Shown here: in pieces, positions 36,130 to 44,800 of the stretch
Layout of the letters: every line of letters begins with the position of its first letter
Numbering within the stretch: the stretch's first letter is position 1
Assembly: GCF_003479425.1 (NCBI RefSeq)
Contig: NZ_QUHC01000006.1
Location: forward strand, 86,733 to 150,732
Direction: 5' to 3'
Source of the DNA: Odoribacter sp. AF15-53
Lineage (GTDB): Bacteria; Bacteroidota; Bacteroidia; Bacteroidales; Marinifilaceae
DNA: 64,000 bases
Program-made: the position numbers and the translations under genes
The notes under the pieces: generated by a model
Database searches by the model: none
What the model saw: only the letters and a program-made list of their open reading frames with translations
What the model was told of the DNA's origin: nothing

Positions 36130-39100
36130 TTAAAATCTTACGGACAAAGACAATGAAAATTTACGAGAGAAAGGATAAGACAAACCTCTCTCCTGCTTTA
36201 TGGACGAAATCCGGAACACGTCCTCCATATAACCTGTTATAGTCAAATAAGAAATCCCTACTTGATCCAACCATTTGGCCTCCCAATCATATCCTAATGA
36301 AATAGAACGACATTCCAACGTGTTCTCGTCCATAACAAAACGACTCGTTGCATTGGTCTTCGTGAAATCCCGCACCCCTTTAAAGAATGCATTGTCTCCC
36401 GGATTTTTCCAACGATCATACAATACTCGTTTATCTGCATTATCAAAAGGTTTAATATTTTCCACTTTACTAACCATCGTATAGTTATACATTTGTCCAC
36501 CATAACGATAACCGAATATCGCATTCAAGGTTATCCCTTTATACCGGAACATCGTGTTCAAATTTCCCCAAATCTTTGGTTCATCAACACCACAAGGAAC
36601 TTTATCTTTCGGATCCCAAGTATATGTTTCCGTTCCATCTTTTTTGATATATATCTCCTTTCCGTTACTCGGATCTATTCCTTTAGATTTCACGGCAAAA
36701 ATCGTATTCATCGATTGACCTTCCTCGTACATAAAACTCGGATTACCTCCATCTTCCGAACTCATTTGGTCATTCAGGAATTCCAATGAATTCGAAATCT
36801 TTTTAATCTCATTCTTGTTATGAGCCAATGTTCCACCAATCAACCACATCATATCTCGTTTCGTATCCCGGAGCACATAAACATTCAAACCTAATTCCAC
36901 ACCCGTATTTGCGACCTGTCCCACGTTAGCTTTATAGCTATCAAAACCACTAGACGACGGTAATGTAATATCAGATAACAAATCATCTGTCACCTTGTTA
37001 TAATAATCCGCATTGATGCGAATTCGTCCATTAAAAAATTCCAGTTCAGTTCCAATATTCAACTGTTTAGTTTTCTGCCAACCCAAATCATTATTCCCCA
37101 TCGCTCTCAAATAAACTCCGTACCAACCTTGATAGCTTGAACCTCCATAATCTTTAAAAGTCGTCATTGCCTGATAAGAATCAAAAGCTTGGGAACCGGA
37201 AGTTCCATAAGAAAGTTTTAATCGGGCTACATTTAATAATTGGCTACCAGCCATAAACGCCTCCTGGTGTAAGTTCCACCCGATTCCAACAGACCAAAAT
37301 GGAGCATAACGATTATCACTTCCAAATTTGGACGAACCTTCTATTTTGAATGAGGCATCTATAAAATACCGACGGTCATAAGTATAGTTCGCGTTAGCAA
37401 TTCCCCCCATTCGTCTGGAAAAACCTTCTTTACTTTTTGGATGGCCATCTTTCTCGTATTTACTTGCCATCCCCAAGAAATCCATATTAATATTAGAAAT
37501 GCCCTCTGCCAGTATTGTGAAAAACTCGTTCTTTTCCTGAGCAAAATTATATCCCAACCCTACATATAACTGATGCTTATCCGCAAAATTTTTAGAATAA
37601 TTCAACGTAAAATCTGCCTCATAATTAAAAGTTTCACCAGTCCCATAGGAATAAGTCCCCTTACGATCATAATCATCTTCCGAATACTTATCAAAATCAG
37701 TGTGCTTTGCTGACTTATATACATCCTCACGATCATTTTTAGAAGTAATACCTAAACGTCCACGGACAAACAATTCCGGCAAAATATGCCACTCGACAGC
37801 AAAATTATTTTGAATCTGTGTATACCTGCTTTCATTTTTACTGGGCAATTGGGCATTATATAGTGGATTATATACGAAATTTGTAGTTAAAATACTCAAA
37901 TAATAATAATCCTCCAAGACTTTAACAATATTACCCTCTTCATCATAAGGTGTCCAATAAGAATTAATCTTTGCAAAATCATTAAACGTCCCGTAAGGAG
38001 AATTATACGAACGATTAGAAGATACCTGCAAATCATTCTGGAATGTCAAATTCTTATATTTATACGAAAGAAATACATTCCCGTTAAATGTTCTCCGGTT
38101 AGATCCTTTCATTGCCCCGGCAATATCATTATAAGACAAACCAACCGAATAACGATAAATTTCATCACCACCTTCAAAACGTAAACTATGTTTATGTCCG
38201 ACACCTGTTCTCACAGGATATTTCAACCAGTAAGTATTTACTCCCCGCTCCGCATCTATTTTACGCCGGTTATACAAATCCATCATCTCCTGTGTTTGAT
38301 TGGCATTCGTATTTTCATACAATCCTGCAGCCCATTCGTATTCAAGCTTTTCCCGTGCATTCAGCAAGTCATAAGATGTTAAATCAGGAGCCTCAATATT
38401 TAAACTACCTTTATAAGTCACCCGGATACGTCCCGCCTCTGGCTTTTTAGTAACGATAACCACAACACCATTTGCTCCGCGAGTCCCATACATCGCCGTG
38501 GCACTGGCATCTTTCAAAAGAGTGATACTCTCCACCTGATTCTCATCCAAGTCCATCATTCGTTCCAACGTGATCTCGAAACCATCCATGATAAACAAGG
38601 GCTGGTTGGCCTTTTGCGTACTTCTGGAATCTTCCTGCAAATCTTTTACACCAACCCCCAGACTGGAAGAACCCCGAATCGTGATATCGGGTAATTTATT
38701 CGGGTCCGAGCCAATATCAATGTTATCCGCTATATTAAAACTCGGGTCAATATTCCGGATAGAAGACACTAGATTCCGATTCCCAACCCGTTGAAGATCT
38801 TTCGCTGTAATCGTGGTCACCGCTCCCGTGTAACTCTCTTTCGCTTTCGTGAAAATACCGGTAACAACCACCTCATCCACTTCGGTCACATCCTCTTTCA
38901 GAACGATCGTAATCGGTTTATCATTTTTCACCTGAAATTCTTGAGTCTTGTAACCCACGAAGGAAAAAATTAAAACCACCGTATCCTGTCTCGGAAAATC
39001 GAACTTAAATTTTCCATCAATATCCGTTACGAATCCCAGTTGTGTGTTCTTAATCCGAATCGTTACCCCAGGTAAAGCCTCCCCCTTCACGTCCTTCACG

Positions 39101-39519
39101 ATACCGGTAACTGACATCTTTTGAGGTGCTTTCTGTTTTGTCGTATCTACAGCTATACCCCGTTGGATCACGATCGTGTGATTGTTCATCAACCGATAAC
39201 TCAAATTTGTTCCCTGTAAACATTTATCCAACACGACCTTAATATCCGTATCCCGGAAATTCAGATTTAAACCACCAACTTCGGCAATATGCCGATCTTC
39301 ATAAAGAAAAGTGTATTCCGTATTTTTTTCCAACAAACGGATCACACTCTCAAACGAAGCGTCTTTCACTTGCAATGTCACTTTAACCTCCTGACTATAC
39401 ACAGCAGCCGTCAACTGCATAGCAGACATGCATAAGAATAGGACGATAAACCTCATAATCAACCATGTTTTTAATAACCTTCTTTTAGGAAGAAGATGTA
39501 CAATTCGCTTTTTTTTCAT
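36130..39519 (-). CDS. SusC/RagA TonB-dependent transporter with STN domain, locus B
   Basis: From ATG 39519 the protein is 1129 residues; the frame opens further upstream but ATG 39519 (MKKKRIVHLLPKR) matches the start form of the other loci. After a basic N-region and signal core (LIMRFIVLFLCMSAMQLTAA) come the STN domain (EVKVTLQVKDASFESVIRLL), the carboxypeptidase-regulatory-like domain (MSVTGIVKDVKGEALPGVTI), and the TonB box and plug (DEVVVTGIFTKAKESYTGAV; LLKDASATAMYGTRGANGVV). The barrel ends in SVRF. It is in the same subfamily as loci A and D. Confidence 0.93.
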   Translation of the reverse strand: MKKKRIVHLLPKRRLLKTWLIMRFIVLFLCMSAMQLTAAVYSQEVKVTLQVKDASFESVIRLLEKNTEYTFLYEDRHIAEVGGLNLNFRDTDIKVVLDKCLQGTNLSYRLMNNHTIVIQRGIAVDTTKQKAPQKMSVTGIVKDVKGEALPGVTIRIKNTQLGFVTDIDGKFKFDFPRQDTVVLIFSFVGYKTQEFQVKNDKPITIVLKEDVTEVDEVVVTGIFTKAKESYTGAVTTITAKDLQRVGNRNLVSSIRNIDPSFNIADNIDIGSDPNKLPDITIRGSSSLGVGVKDLQEDSRSTQKANQPLFIMDGFEITLERMMDLDENQVESITLLKDASATAMYGTRGANGVVVIVTKKPEAGRIRVTYKGSLNIEAPDLTSYDLLNAREKLEYEWAAGLYENTNANQTQEMMDLYNRRKIDAERGVNTYWLKYPVRTGVGHKHSLRFEGGDEIYRYSVGLSYNDIAGAMKGSNRRTFNGNVFLSYKYKNLTFQNDLQVSSNRSYNSPYGTFNDFAKINSYWTPYDEEGNIVKVLEDYYYLSILTTNFVYNPLYNAQLPSKNESRYTQIQNNFAVEWHILPELFVRGRLGITSKNDREDVYKSAKHTDFDKYSEDDYDRKGTYSYGTGETFNYEADFTLNYSKNFADKHQLYVGLGYNFAQEKNEFFTILAEGISNINMDFLGMASKYEKDGHPKSKEGFSRRMGGIANANYTYDRRYFIDASFKIEGSSKFGSDNRYAPFWSVGIGWNLHQEAFMAGSQLLNVARLKLSYGTSGSQAFDSYQAMTTFKDYGGSSYQGWYGVYLRAMGNNDLGWQKTKQLNIGTELEFFNGRIRINADYYNKVTDDLLSDITLPSSSGFDSYKANVGQVANTGVELGLNVYVLRDTKRDMMWLIGGTLAHNKNEIKKISNSLEFLNDQMSSEDGGNPSFMYEEGQSMNTIFAVKSKGIDPSNGKEIYIKKDGTETYTWDPKDKVPCGVDEPKIWGNLNTMFRYKGITLNAIFGYRYGGQMYNYTMVSKVENIKPFDNADKRVLYDRWKNPGDNAFFKGVRDFTKTNATSRFVMDENTLECRSISLGYDWEAKWLDQVGISYLTITGYMEDVFRISSIKQERGLSYPFSRKFSLSLSVRF

Positions 39520-39567
39520 ACATTTGTATTTTAAGTAAAACAATGCCAGTCACACTGGTACTAAAGG

Positions 39568-39588
39568 TGGAATAGTGCAAGTATTCCA
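39568..39588 (-). terminator. Hairpin between fecR and susC, locus B
   Basis: TGGAATA (39568-39574) pairs with TATTCCA (39582-39588), 12 bases past the fecR stop. A second small hairpin, CCAGT/ACTGG (39546-39558), follows before susC. The arrangement of two hairpins recurs in loci C and D. Confidence 0.55.
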
Positions 39589-39599
39589 TCTTTTTCTTT

Positions 39600-40769
39600 T
39601 TATCTTTTGGTTACATAGATTTCATTATTCTTTATTCTAAACTTCACGCTCCCGGTAGCCTCCAGCATTTCTGCCAGCTTACTAAAATCATCATATCGCT
39701 CCACGTTACCGGAAAAACTAACCTTTTTACACCACTCGTCTTCAAAGGTTACTTTCAAGTCATACCACCTTTCGACAATCTCCATTATATTCTCCAAACA
39801 TTGTTTCCGGAACACGAAATTGCCATCTTTCCAAGCCGTGTAAAGAGTAACATCCACTTGTTCTTTTCTTAACGCCCCTTGTAAGTCAATAATCCCCTGT
39901 TCATTCGGTAATAATTCCATGCACTTATGATCGTGGGTTGTCAGTAACACCTTTCCTGTTACCAGTGTAGTAAATTGACATTTTTCATCCTCATAAGAAC
40001 GAACATTAAATTCGGTTCCCAACACCCTAACTTCATTCCCGTTCATTACCACGATAAAAGGCTTTGTCGTATCTCGCTGTACCTCGAAATAAGCCTCTCC
40101 AGACAAATACACTCGTCTTTCTTTTCCGACAAAACGTACCGGATACTTTAACTCAGTCTCCGAATTCATATAAACCAATGTCCCATCTTGTAATCTCACC
40201 TTAAATTCACCTCCACGAGGCACACGCATAATATTATAAGCCAAATCACCTTCTTCTTTATTCCCCAAATAAGATACCCCATTCCCATCCTTCACGATAT
40301 TCACACCCTCTTCGCTTACTAACGAGTCTATCGTTTCCGTACCCAAAACTACTTTATGCCCATCTGCCAGTACCAATTCCGCTTTCGTTACCCCCGGACT
40401 AATTTTTACCATCTCTGCAACCGGATGAATTTCTTCTTTACCCCTGATCAGATAAAAACCAACTCCGACCATGAATAAAGGCAACACAATAGTAGCCACA
40501 TACTTCATACACCGCCTCAGAATAGGATGCCTATACTTTTTCGTGTTCCTATCTACCCGTTCCCAAGCCGCACGTTTATTTAATTTTCGAATGATCCTCT
40601 GCCGTTCCTCCCGATTCACCCGCCCCTGCACACGATGATATATTTCTCTATTTTCAGAACTTTCCTCTAACCATTTATTCAACATAATCTTCTCTTCCCG
40701 AGAAATACATCCCTGTAAATCTTTCACTATCAACCGAGAAACCTCTATGCCTTTTTCTAAATTTTCCAT
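39600..40769 (-). CDS. FecR-family anti-sigma factor, locus B
   Basis: I start this protein at ATG 40769 (MENLEKGIEVSRLIVKDLQG), giving 389 residues. A longer frame up to 40895 would run through a predicted terminator and has a hydrophobic N-terminus unlike other FecR proteins. The order is a cytoplasmic helical part (1-88), a transmembrane helix (about 89-108; YVATIVLPLFMVGVGFYLI), a FecR domain (about 185-280; VPRGGEFKVRLQDGTLVYMN) and a C-terminal DUF4974-like domain (IVERWYDLKVTFEDE). No sigma gene precedes it directly; the nearest is at 45265-45837, on the far side of a plus-strand cassette. Confidence 0.88.
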   Translation of the reverse strand: MENLEKGIEVSRLIVKDLQGCISREEKIMLNKWLEESSENREIYHRVQGRVNREERQRIIRKLNKRAAWERVDRNTKKYRHPILRRCMKYVATIVLPLFMVGVGFYLIRGKEEIHPVAEMVKISPGVTKAELVLADGHKVVLGTETIDSLVSEEGVNIVKDGNGVSYLGNKEEGDLAYNIMRVPRGGEFKVRLQDGTLVYMNSETELKYPVRFVGKERRVYLSGEAYFEVQRDTTKPFIVVMNGNEVRVLGTEFNVRSYEDEKCQFTTLVTGKVLLTTHDHKCMELLPNEQGIIDLQGALRKEQVDVTLYTAWKDGNFVFRKQCLENIMEIVERWYDLKVTFEDEWCKKVSFSGNVERYDDFSKLAEMLEATGSVKFRIKNNEIYVTKR

Positions 40770-40794
40770 CTTCCAAATTTTTGATACGATCAAA

Positions 40795-40809
40795 AAAGGA
40801 TCGTTTAAT
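40795..40809. promoter_or_regulatory. Element AAAGGATCGTTTAAT ahead of locus B fecR
   Basis: This 15-mer differs at two bases from AAAGGAACGTTTATT at 54359-54373, ahead of locus C fecR. It also resembles the bases just ahead of the locus D sigma start (63989-64000). It lies 26 bases upstream of ATG 40769. It also forms a small stem with bases 40785-40790. Confidence 0.4.
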
Positions 40810-40854
40810 GACATTGAAAAATGGGAATGAAGAATAAATACTAATAAACTGATA

Positions 40855-40940
40855 ATTAGAATAAACGATTTTTCACACACAAAAAAAAGAGTCAAAAAGA
40901 CTCCTAATTATAAACGCATTAAACGATCGTTTATTCTAAT
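40855..40940. repeat. 15-bp perfect inverted repeat around a terminator hairpin
   Basis: ATTAGAATAAACGAT (40855-40869) and ATCGTTTATTCTAAT (40926-40940) are exact inverted copies 56 bases apart. A 14-bp palindrome TAAACGATCGTTTA (40920-40933) overlaps the right arm. The terminator-like hairpin 40881-40905 lies between the arms. Confidence 0.6.
40881..40905 (-). terminator. Intrinsic terminator or attenuator in the fecR leader, locus B
   Basis: On the minus strand AGGAGTC and GACTCTT pair around a T5 loop, and a T-run follows: the plus strand has eight As at 40881-40888. It lies between the candidate promoter at 40936-40967 and fecR ATG 40769, where it would stop leader RNA before fecR. Confidence 0.6.
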
Positions 40941-40967
40941 ACAATTCACAACAAGAATAGGGTGAAA
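40936..40967 (-). promoter_or_regulatory. Candidate ECF promoter motif, minus strand, locus B fecR
   Basis: The minus strand reads TTTCACCC, 12 bases, then GAATTGTATTAG. The same two blocks at the same spacing occur at 41395-41426 on the plus strand, and weaker copies at 54445-54476 and 54704-54735. The spacing is close to that of -35/-10 elements. It lies about 170 bases ahead of fecR. Confidence 0.5.
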
Positions 40968-41231
40968 CTGAATTCAAATTTTATTGATTATTTTATAACA
41001 CATCCAAGAGCATTTACTACAAAATCACCTTCTAAAAGCCAAGTTCCAAACAAATTTAAACAATTCTTTTTACTATCACCACAATTTGAATAACCAATAT
41101 CCAGTATTTTTTATCCATTCTCAACAAGATTCAAACAAATTCAAAACCATTGGGTGACAAATGATGCTAAAGAATAAAATCCCAACGAGAACCTAAAGTA
41201 AACCGTAGGAAATCCTAGAGTAATAATACCC

Positions 41232-41316
41232 CTTATTCGAAGAACATTCGAAGCACCCCCAGAGCTTCACCATTTCCCAATGTCCGAGCAACGTCAAATC
41301 TTCGAATAAGCTCTGG
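41232..41316. other. Possible structured RNA or regulatory region in a 711-bp gap
   Basis: In the non-coding stretch 40770-41480, CTTATTCGAAG (41232-41242) pairs with CTTCGAATAAG (41300-41310). Overlapping this, CCAGAGCTT (41259-41267) pairs with AAGCTCTGG (41308-41316). The two pairings exclude each other, which allows a switch. No reading frame fits here. The rest of the gap is AT-rich spacer plus the separately listed elements. Confidence 0.35.
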
Positions 41317-41394
41317 AAGAGTGAGATTATTAGGGTAGCATTATCTCTTTATTAAGGTTGAATTAGAGTATAACGTGTTGAGTCTATTTTCATT

Positions 41395-41426
41395 TTTCAC
41401 CCAAAATCCGCTCTGAATTGTATTAG
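41395..41426 (+). promoter_or_regulatory. Candidate ECF promoter motif ahead of the plus-strand peptide cassette
   Basis: TTTCACCC (41395-41402), 12 bases, then GAATTGTATTAG (41415-41426). It is identical in both blocks and in spacing to the minus-strand motif at 40936-40967. It lies 54 bases ahead of the peptide ATG at 41481. Confidence 0.55.
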
Positions 41427-41480
41427 TAGTAAATGCAGTTGCATTTTATTGAATTATTATTCCACTAAAATCAAAGAATC

Positions 41481-41792
41481 ATGAAAAAAAGATTTTTTAT
41501 CCAGACAGGTTTAACAACCATGTTGTTTTTCCTTTTTTTGAATCTATTCGGGAATCCTTTGTTTCCCAATCTTTCACGAAATCCCAATGTTGGAGATCTT
41601 GCCCACAATTGGGTCACTTTACCTAATGGAGTCATTCCAGACTGGGGGACATATACACGATTTGAACAAACAGGAAATTTGTCATTTGAATGGGTCATTT
41701 ATCATTGTCCCAATGATTACGTTTTCAACTGCAACACAGCATCTTGTGTTCCTCCAGCTAGTGCTTGTAAATGTTATGGTTATATACATTGA
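41481..41792 (+). CDS. Small secreted Cys-rich peptide, plus-strand cassette
   Basis: The 103-residue product has a signal-like core (residues about 5-24, FFIQTGLTTMLFFLFLNLFG). Its C-terminal third carries five cysteines in HCPNDYVFNCNTASCVPPASACKC. The middle part holds NWVTLPNGVIPDWGTYTRFE. It shares only size, a secretion signal, a CP start to the Cys-rich part and a CVP element with the peptide at 27716-28027. It is directly followed by a perfect 14-bp hairpin and then the large fusion gene 93 bp on. A candidate promoter lies 54 bases upstream. I know no family for it. A secreted, disulfide-bonded peptide is the inference. Confidence 0.65.
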   Translation: MKKRFFIQTGLTTMLFFLFLNLFGNPLFPNLSRNPNVGDLAHNWVTLPNGVIPDWGTYTRFEQTGNLSFEWVIYHCPNDYVFNCNTASCVPPASACKCYGYIH

Positions 41793-41805
41793 CAGCCGTT
41801 TTATT

Positions 41806-41840
41806 ATTTTCAGTGCAATTGTTTTTATTGCACTGAAAAT
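41806..41840 (+). terminator. Strong hairpin after the plus-strand peptide gene
   Basis: ATTTTCAGTGCAAT (41806-41819) and ATTGCACTGAAAAT (41827-41840) form a perfect 14-bp stem with a 7-base loop, 13 bases past the peptide stop and 45 bases ahead of the fusion gene. It is the counterpart of the hairpin at 27678-27705. Confidence 0.75.
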
Positions 41841-41885
41841 ACTCCAACGATTAAATTCATCTTGTCCTAACAAATTCCTTTACCC

Positions 41886-44800
41886 ATGAACTCACATCAA
41901 CTTTGGCTAATCACCCGGTACTCTTTCACGGAAATATGGAGAAATCGGACATTCGAGATAGCGTTTCTGATCCTCATTCCCTTGATCATCGCATATCAAC
42001 TATCCTTTCAAAGCAACATATTCAATATCCCTGTTGAATACACCCTTGTTTTGTCGTCCTTTATCCCGACTCAAAATGCCTACCTGTTCAACCTCCTTCA
42101 AGTATTTCCCCTAGCCACCATGGGATTCTGGGTTCATAAACAGAAAAAAAACAACACGCTGGAAGCTCTATTCGTCCACCCTCAAGGGAACGGAACATAT
42201 TCCGCTGGATCCACCATCGGAATCATCGGGGCATTTATGCTTATGGGTATCCTCTCTCTCGCCATTGCCGGGTTAATCAACTTTTTCGCCTCCCCCACGG
42301 GATTCCGTCCACTAATCTACTTATTCTATTTGATAACACTATTCCTACCCACCATCATCTTTATCGTGGGCATGACCTCTTTCCTTTCTGCTCGCTGTTT
42401 TAAAAACAGTGCTGTCACAACTCTTTTTATGCTCGTCTACTTGGGTGTGGATATCCTCTACCTGTCAAAACTCTATCACGGGATTCTCGATCCGTTAGGG
42501 ATTCTACTTCCCTATACTTTTTCCGATTTCACGGGAATGGCAGACCTAGCGGGATTTCTTCTCCACCGGATGACTTTTTTCCTCGTTGGTATAGGACTTG
42601 CCACTCTAGCCGCAAGCGGTTTCCCACGCATCCCCAACAAGGTTAACGGGCGACAACTGGCTGGGATCACGGGATTCCTTGTTCTACTGGCAGGAATTCT
42701 ATCAGGATATACCGGGTATAATCGTCACAAACAAATGGAATATCGTCAGACCCTCTATAAATCCGTATACAACAAATATGCACAAAATAACAAGATAAAC
42801 GTCACAACTCACGAAATTCGGTTTGCTTATCGAGAAAAACAAGCACAAATGGAAAGCCGGATCACGCTCAAGAACTCCACCACCGACCCTTGCTCAGAGA
42901 TTATTCTATATCTCAACCCTTCGCTGGAAGTAACAAGTATTCAAGAACACGACAAACCCATCTCTTTTACCAGGGATGCCCAAGTCATTATTATCCCGTA
43001 CCCCATTTTCCCTGGAAAGGACATCACTTTAGACATCTATTACCGGGGAACAATCGACGAAAGTATTTGCTACCTCAATATCCCCGAAAAACAAAAAGAA
43101 TTTGACATCGACAACCGGCACTACCTCTCGTGTAGATTCGGACACCGATATGCTTTCCTTGAAAAAAACTATACGCTACTCACGCCGGAATGCTTGTGGT
43201 ACCCGGTCTCTTCACCCCCGATGAATCCCTCCTGCCCTTATAATACCCCATATGATTTTACCCGCTACATGCTAACTGTAGATCATCCCACCCGACTTAC
43301 CGCCATTTCACAAGGCTCCAGCCAAAAAACGGAATCGGGAACCCGCTTCGAAAACGAACATCCCCAAAGAAACATCTCCCTGTGTATCGGGAAATACGGG
43401 AAACGGGAAATAAACGTGGACGGCATCACTTACGAGCTATACATGGCCCCGGATAATTTCGAAACACTTACACCTGTTGAACAGAAATTAGATTCCTTAC
43501 CCGCAGAAATCAGAGATATGAAAGAAATCATTGAATATGAAAGGAAGTCTTCCTATCCTTTTAGTCGTCTCCGCTTGGTAGAGACTCCCGTTACTTTCAC
43601 GTCCCACTACCACCCGGCTACAGGAGGAAGCGAAATGGTTCAACCCGAAGTTCTTCTGTTACCGGAAAAAGGTATCGGTATATTAAACGGGAGGATTAGG
43701 CCTTTCACGAGGTCCCAGTTACGTTTCGATACTTTCAAAAGATCCCCTTTTAAATCTATCATCCATTGGAGATTAAACAATGAGCACGTCATAACAAGCC
43801 GGGAGGCAGGTACTCTTTCCCATTTAAAATTAAGTGTCTCATGGCATTACGATCAAACTTACAATATATTCGACTTCAATCCACTCTTCTTTAATCATAT
43901 TAATCACATCCATTCCTCTAAATACCCAACAATAAATGGAATCTTAAACCAACTCGTAAAAAGACCGTGGGAAAACCGAGATCCCATGAATCAAGCTTCG
44001 GAATCTCACCAAGAGGCACTAAATTACTTAAACGGGAAAAGTTACCGGGAAGCTCTTGCCGACAACACGCTTTCCTTTAATGTTATAAACCAAATTAACG
44101 AGCTAAAAGCCAACGACCTGCTCATGCAAATCATCCTCCGGGGTGTTCCTGTCTCGGATTTTCATCAATTCGTGCAGGATTTCATGAAACAAAAACAATT
44201 TCAACAAACAAACTTTCAAACTTTTGACAACGCTTTCCTTGAAAAATTCGGGTGGCAGTTATCTGAAATTTTCCCGATGTATTTCGACCAAAGAGAACTT
44301 CCCGCTTTTAGAGTCAAAAATTTTCGAAAAAAAGGAATTTTATCTTCATCTGGAGAAGATACAGGTCTCTGGACTCCTCACTCGAAATTCAATATCGAAT
44401 TCGATGTTCTGAACGAGAGTGACGTGAACGGGGTCATCTCACTATATTTGCATTGTATAATATTTCCCAAAAAAGGAGAGGATCCTACCGTTGACAGAGT
44501 CATTTACACCCCGAGATCGTTCGCCGTGAAAGCACGAGAAGCTAAAAAAATAATATTTATATACGAAGGTATTCCCAACTCACAAAGTATTCATACCGGC
44601 CTCTCGAAAAATCGTCCCAACATGTTTGAAATTTATGATGAAATTTTTCGCCGTGAAAAGAAGCCTGAATATACTACGGATTCAATAGCTCGGGAAGAGC
44701 CTCTTCCCCTTGATATATTCTTCCCTCCTACCAATGAAATCATCGTTGACAACGAGGATTCCGGCTTTCACATTATTGATCCTCCTGCCTCTTGGTTAAG

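Noticed and set aside
40770..40895. Longer N-terminus for locus B FecR, starting at 40895
   Set aside because: The extra 42 residues are hydrophobic and unlike other FecR proteins, and the DNA there holds a terminator with a T-run and an inverted-repeat arm.
41140..41160. Minus-strand TGTCACCC followed by GAATTTGT
   Set aside because: The spacing is 9 rather than 12 and the first block lacks TTTC, so it was not counted as a copy of the promoter motif.
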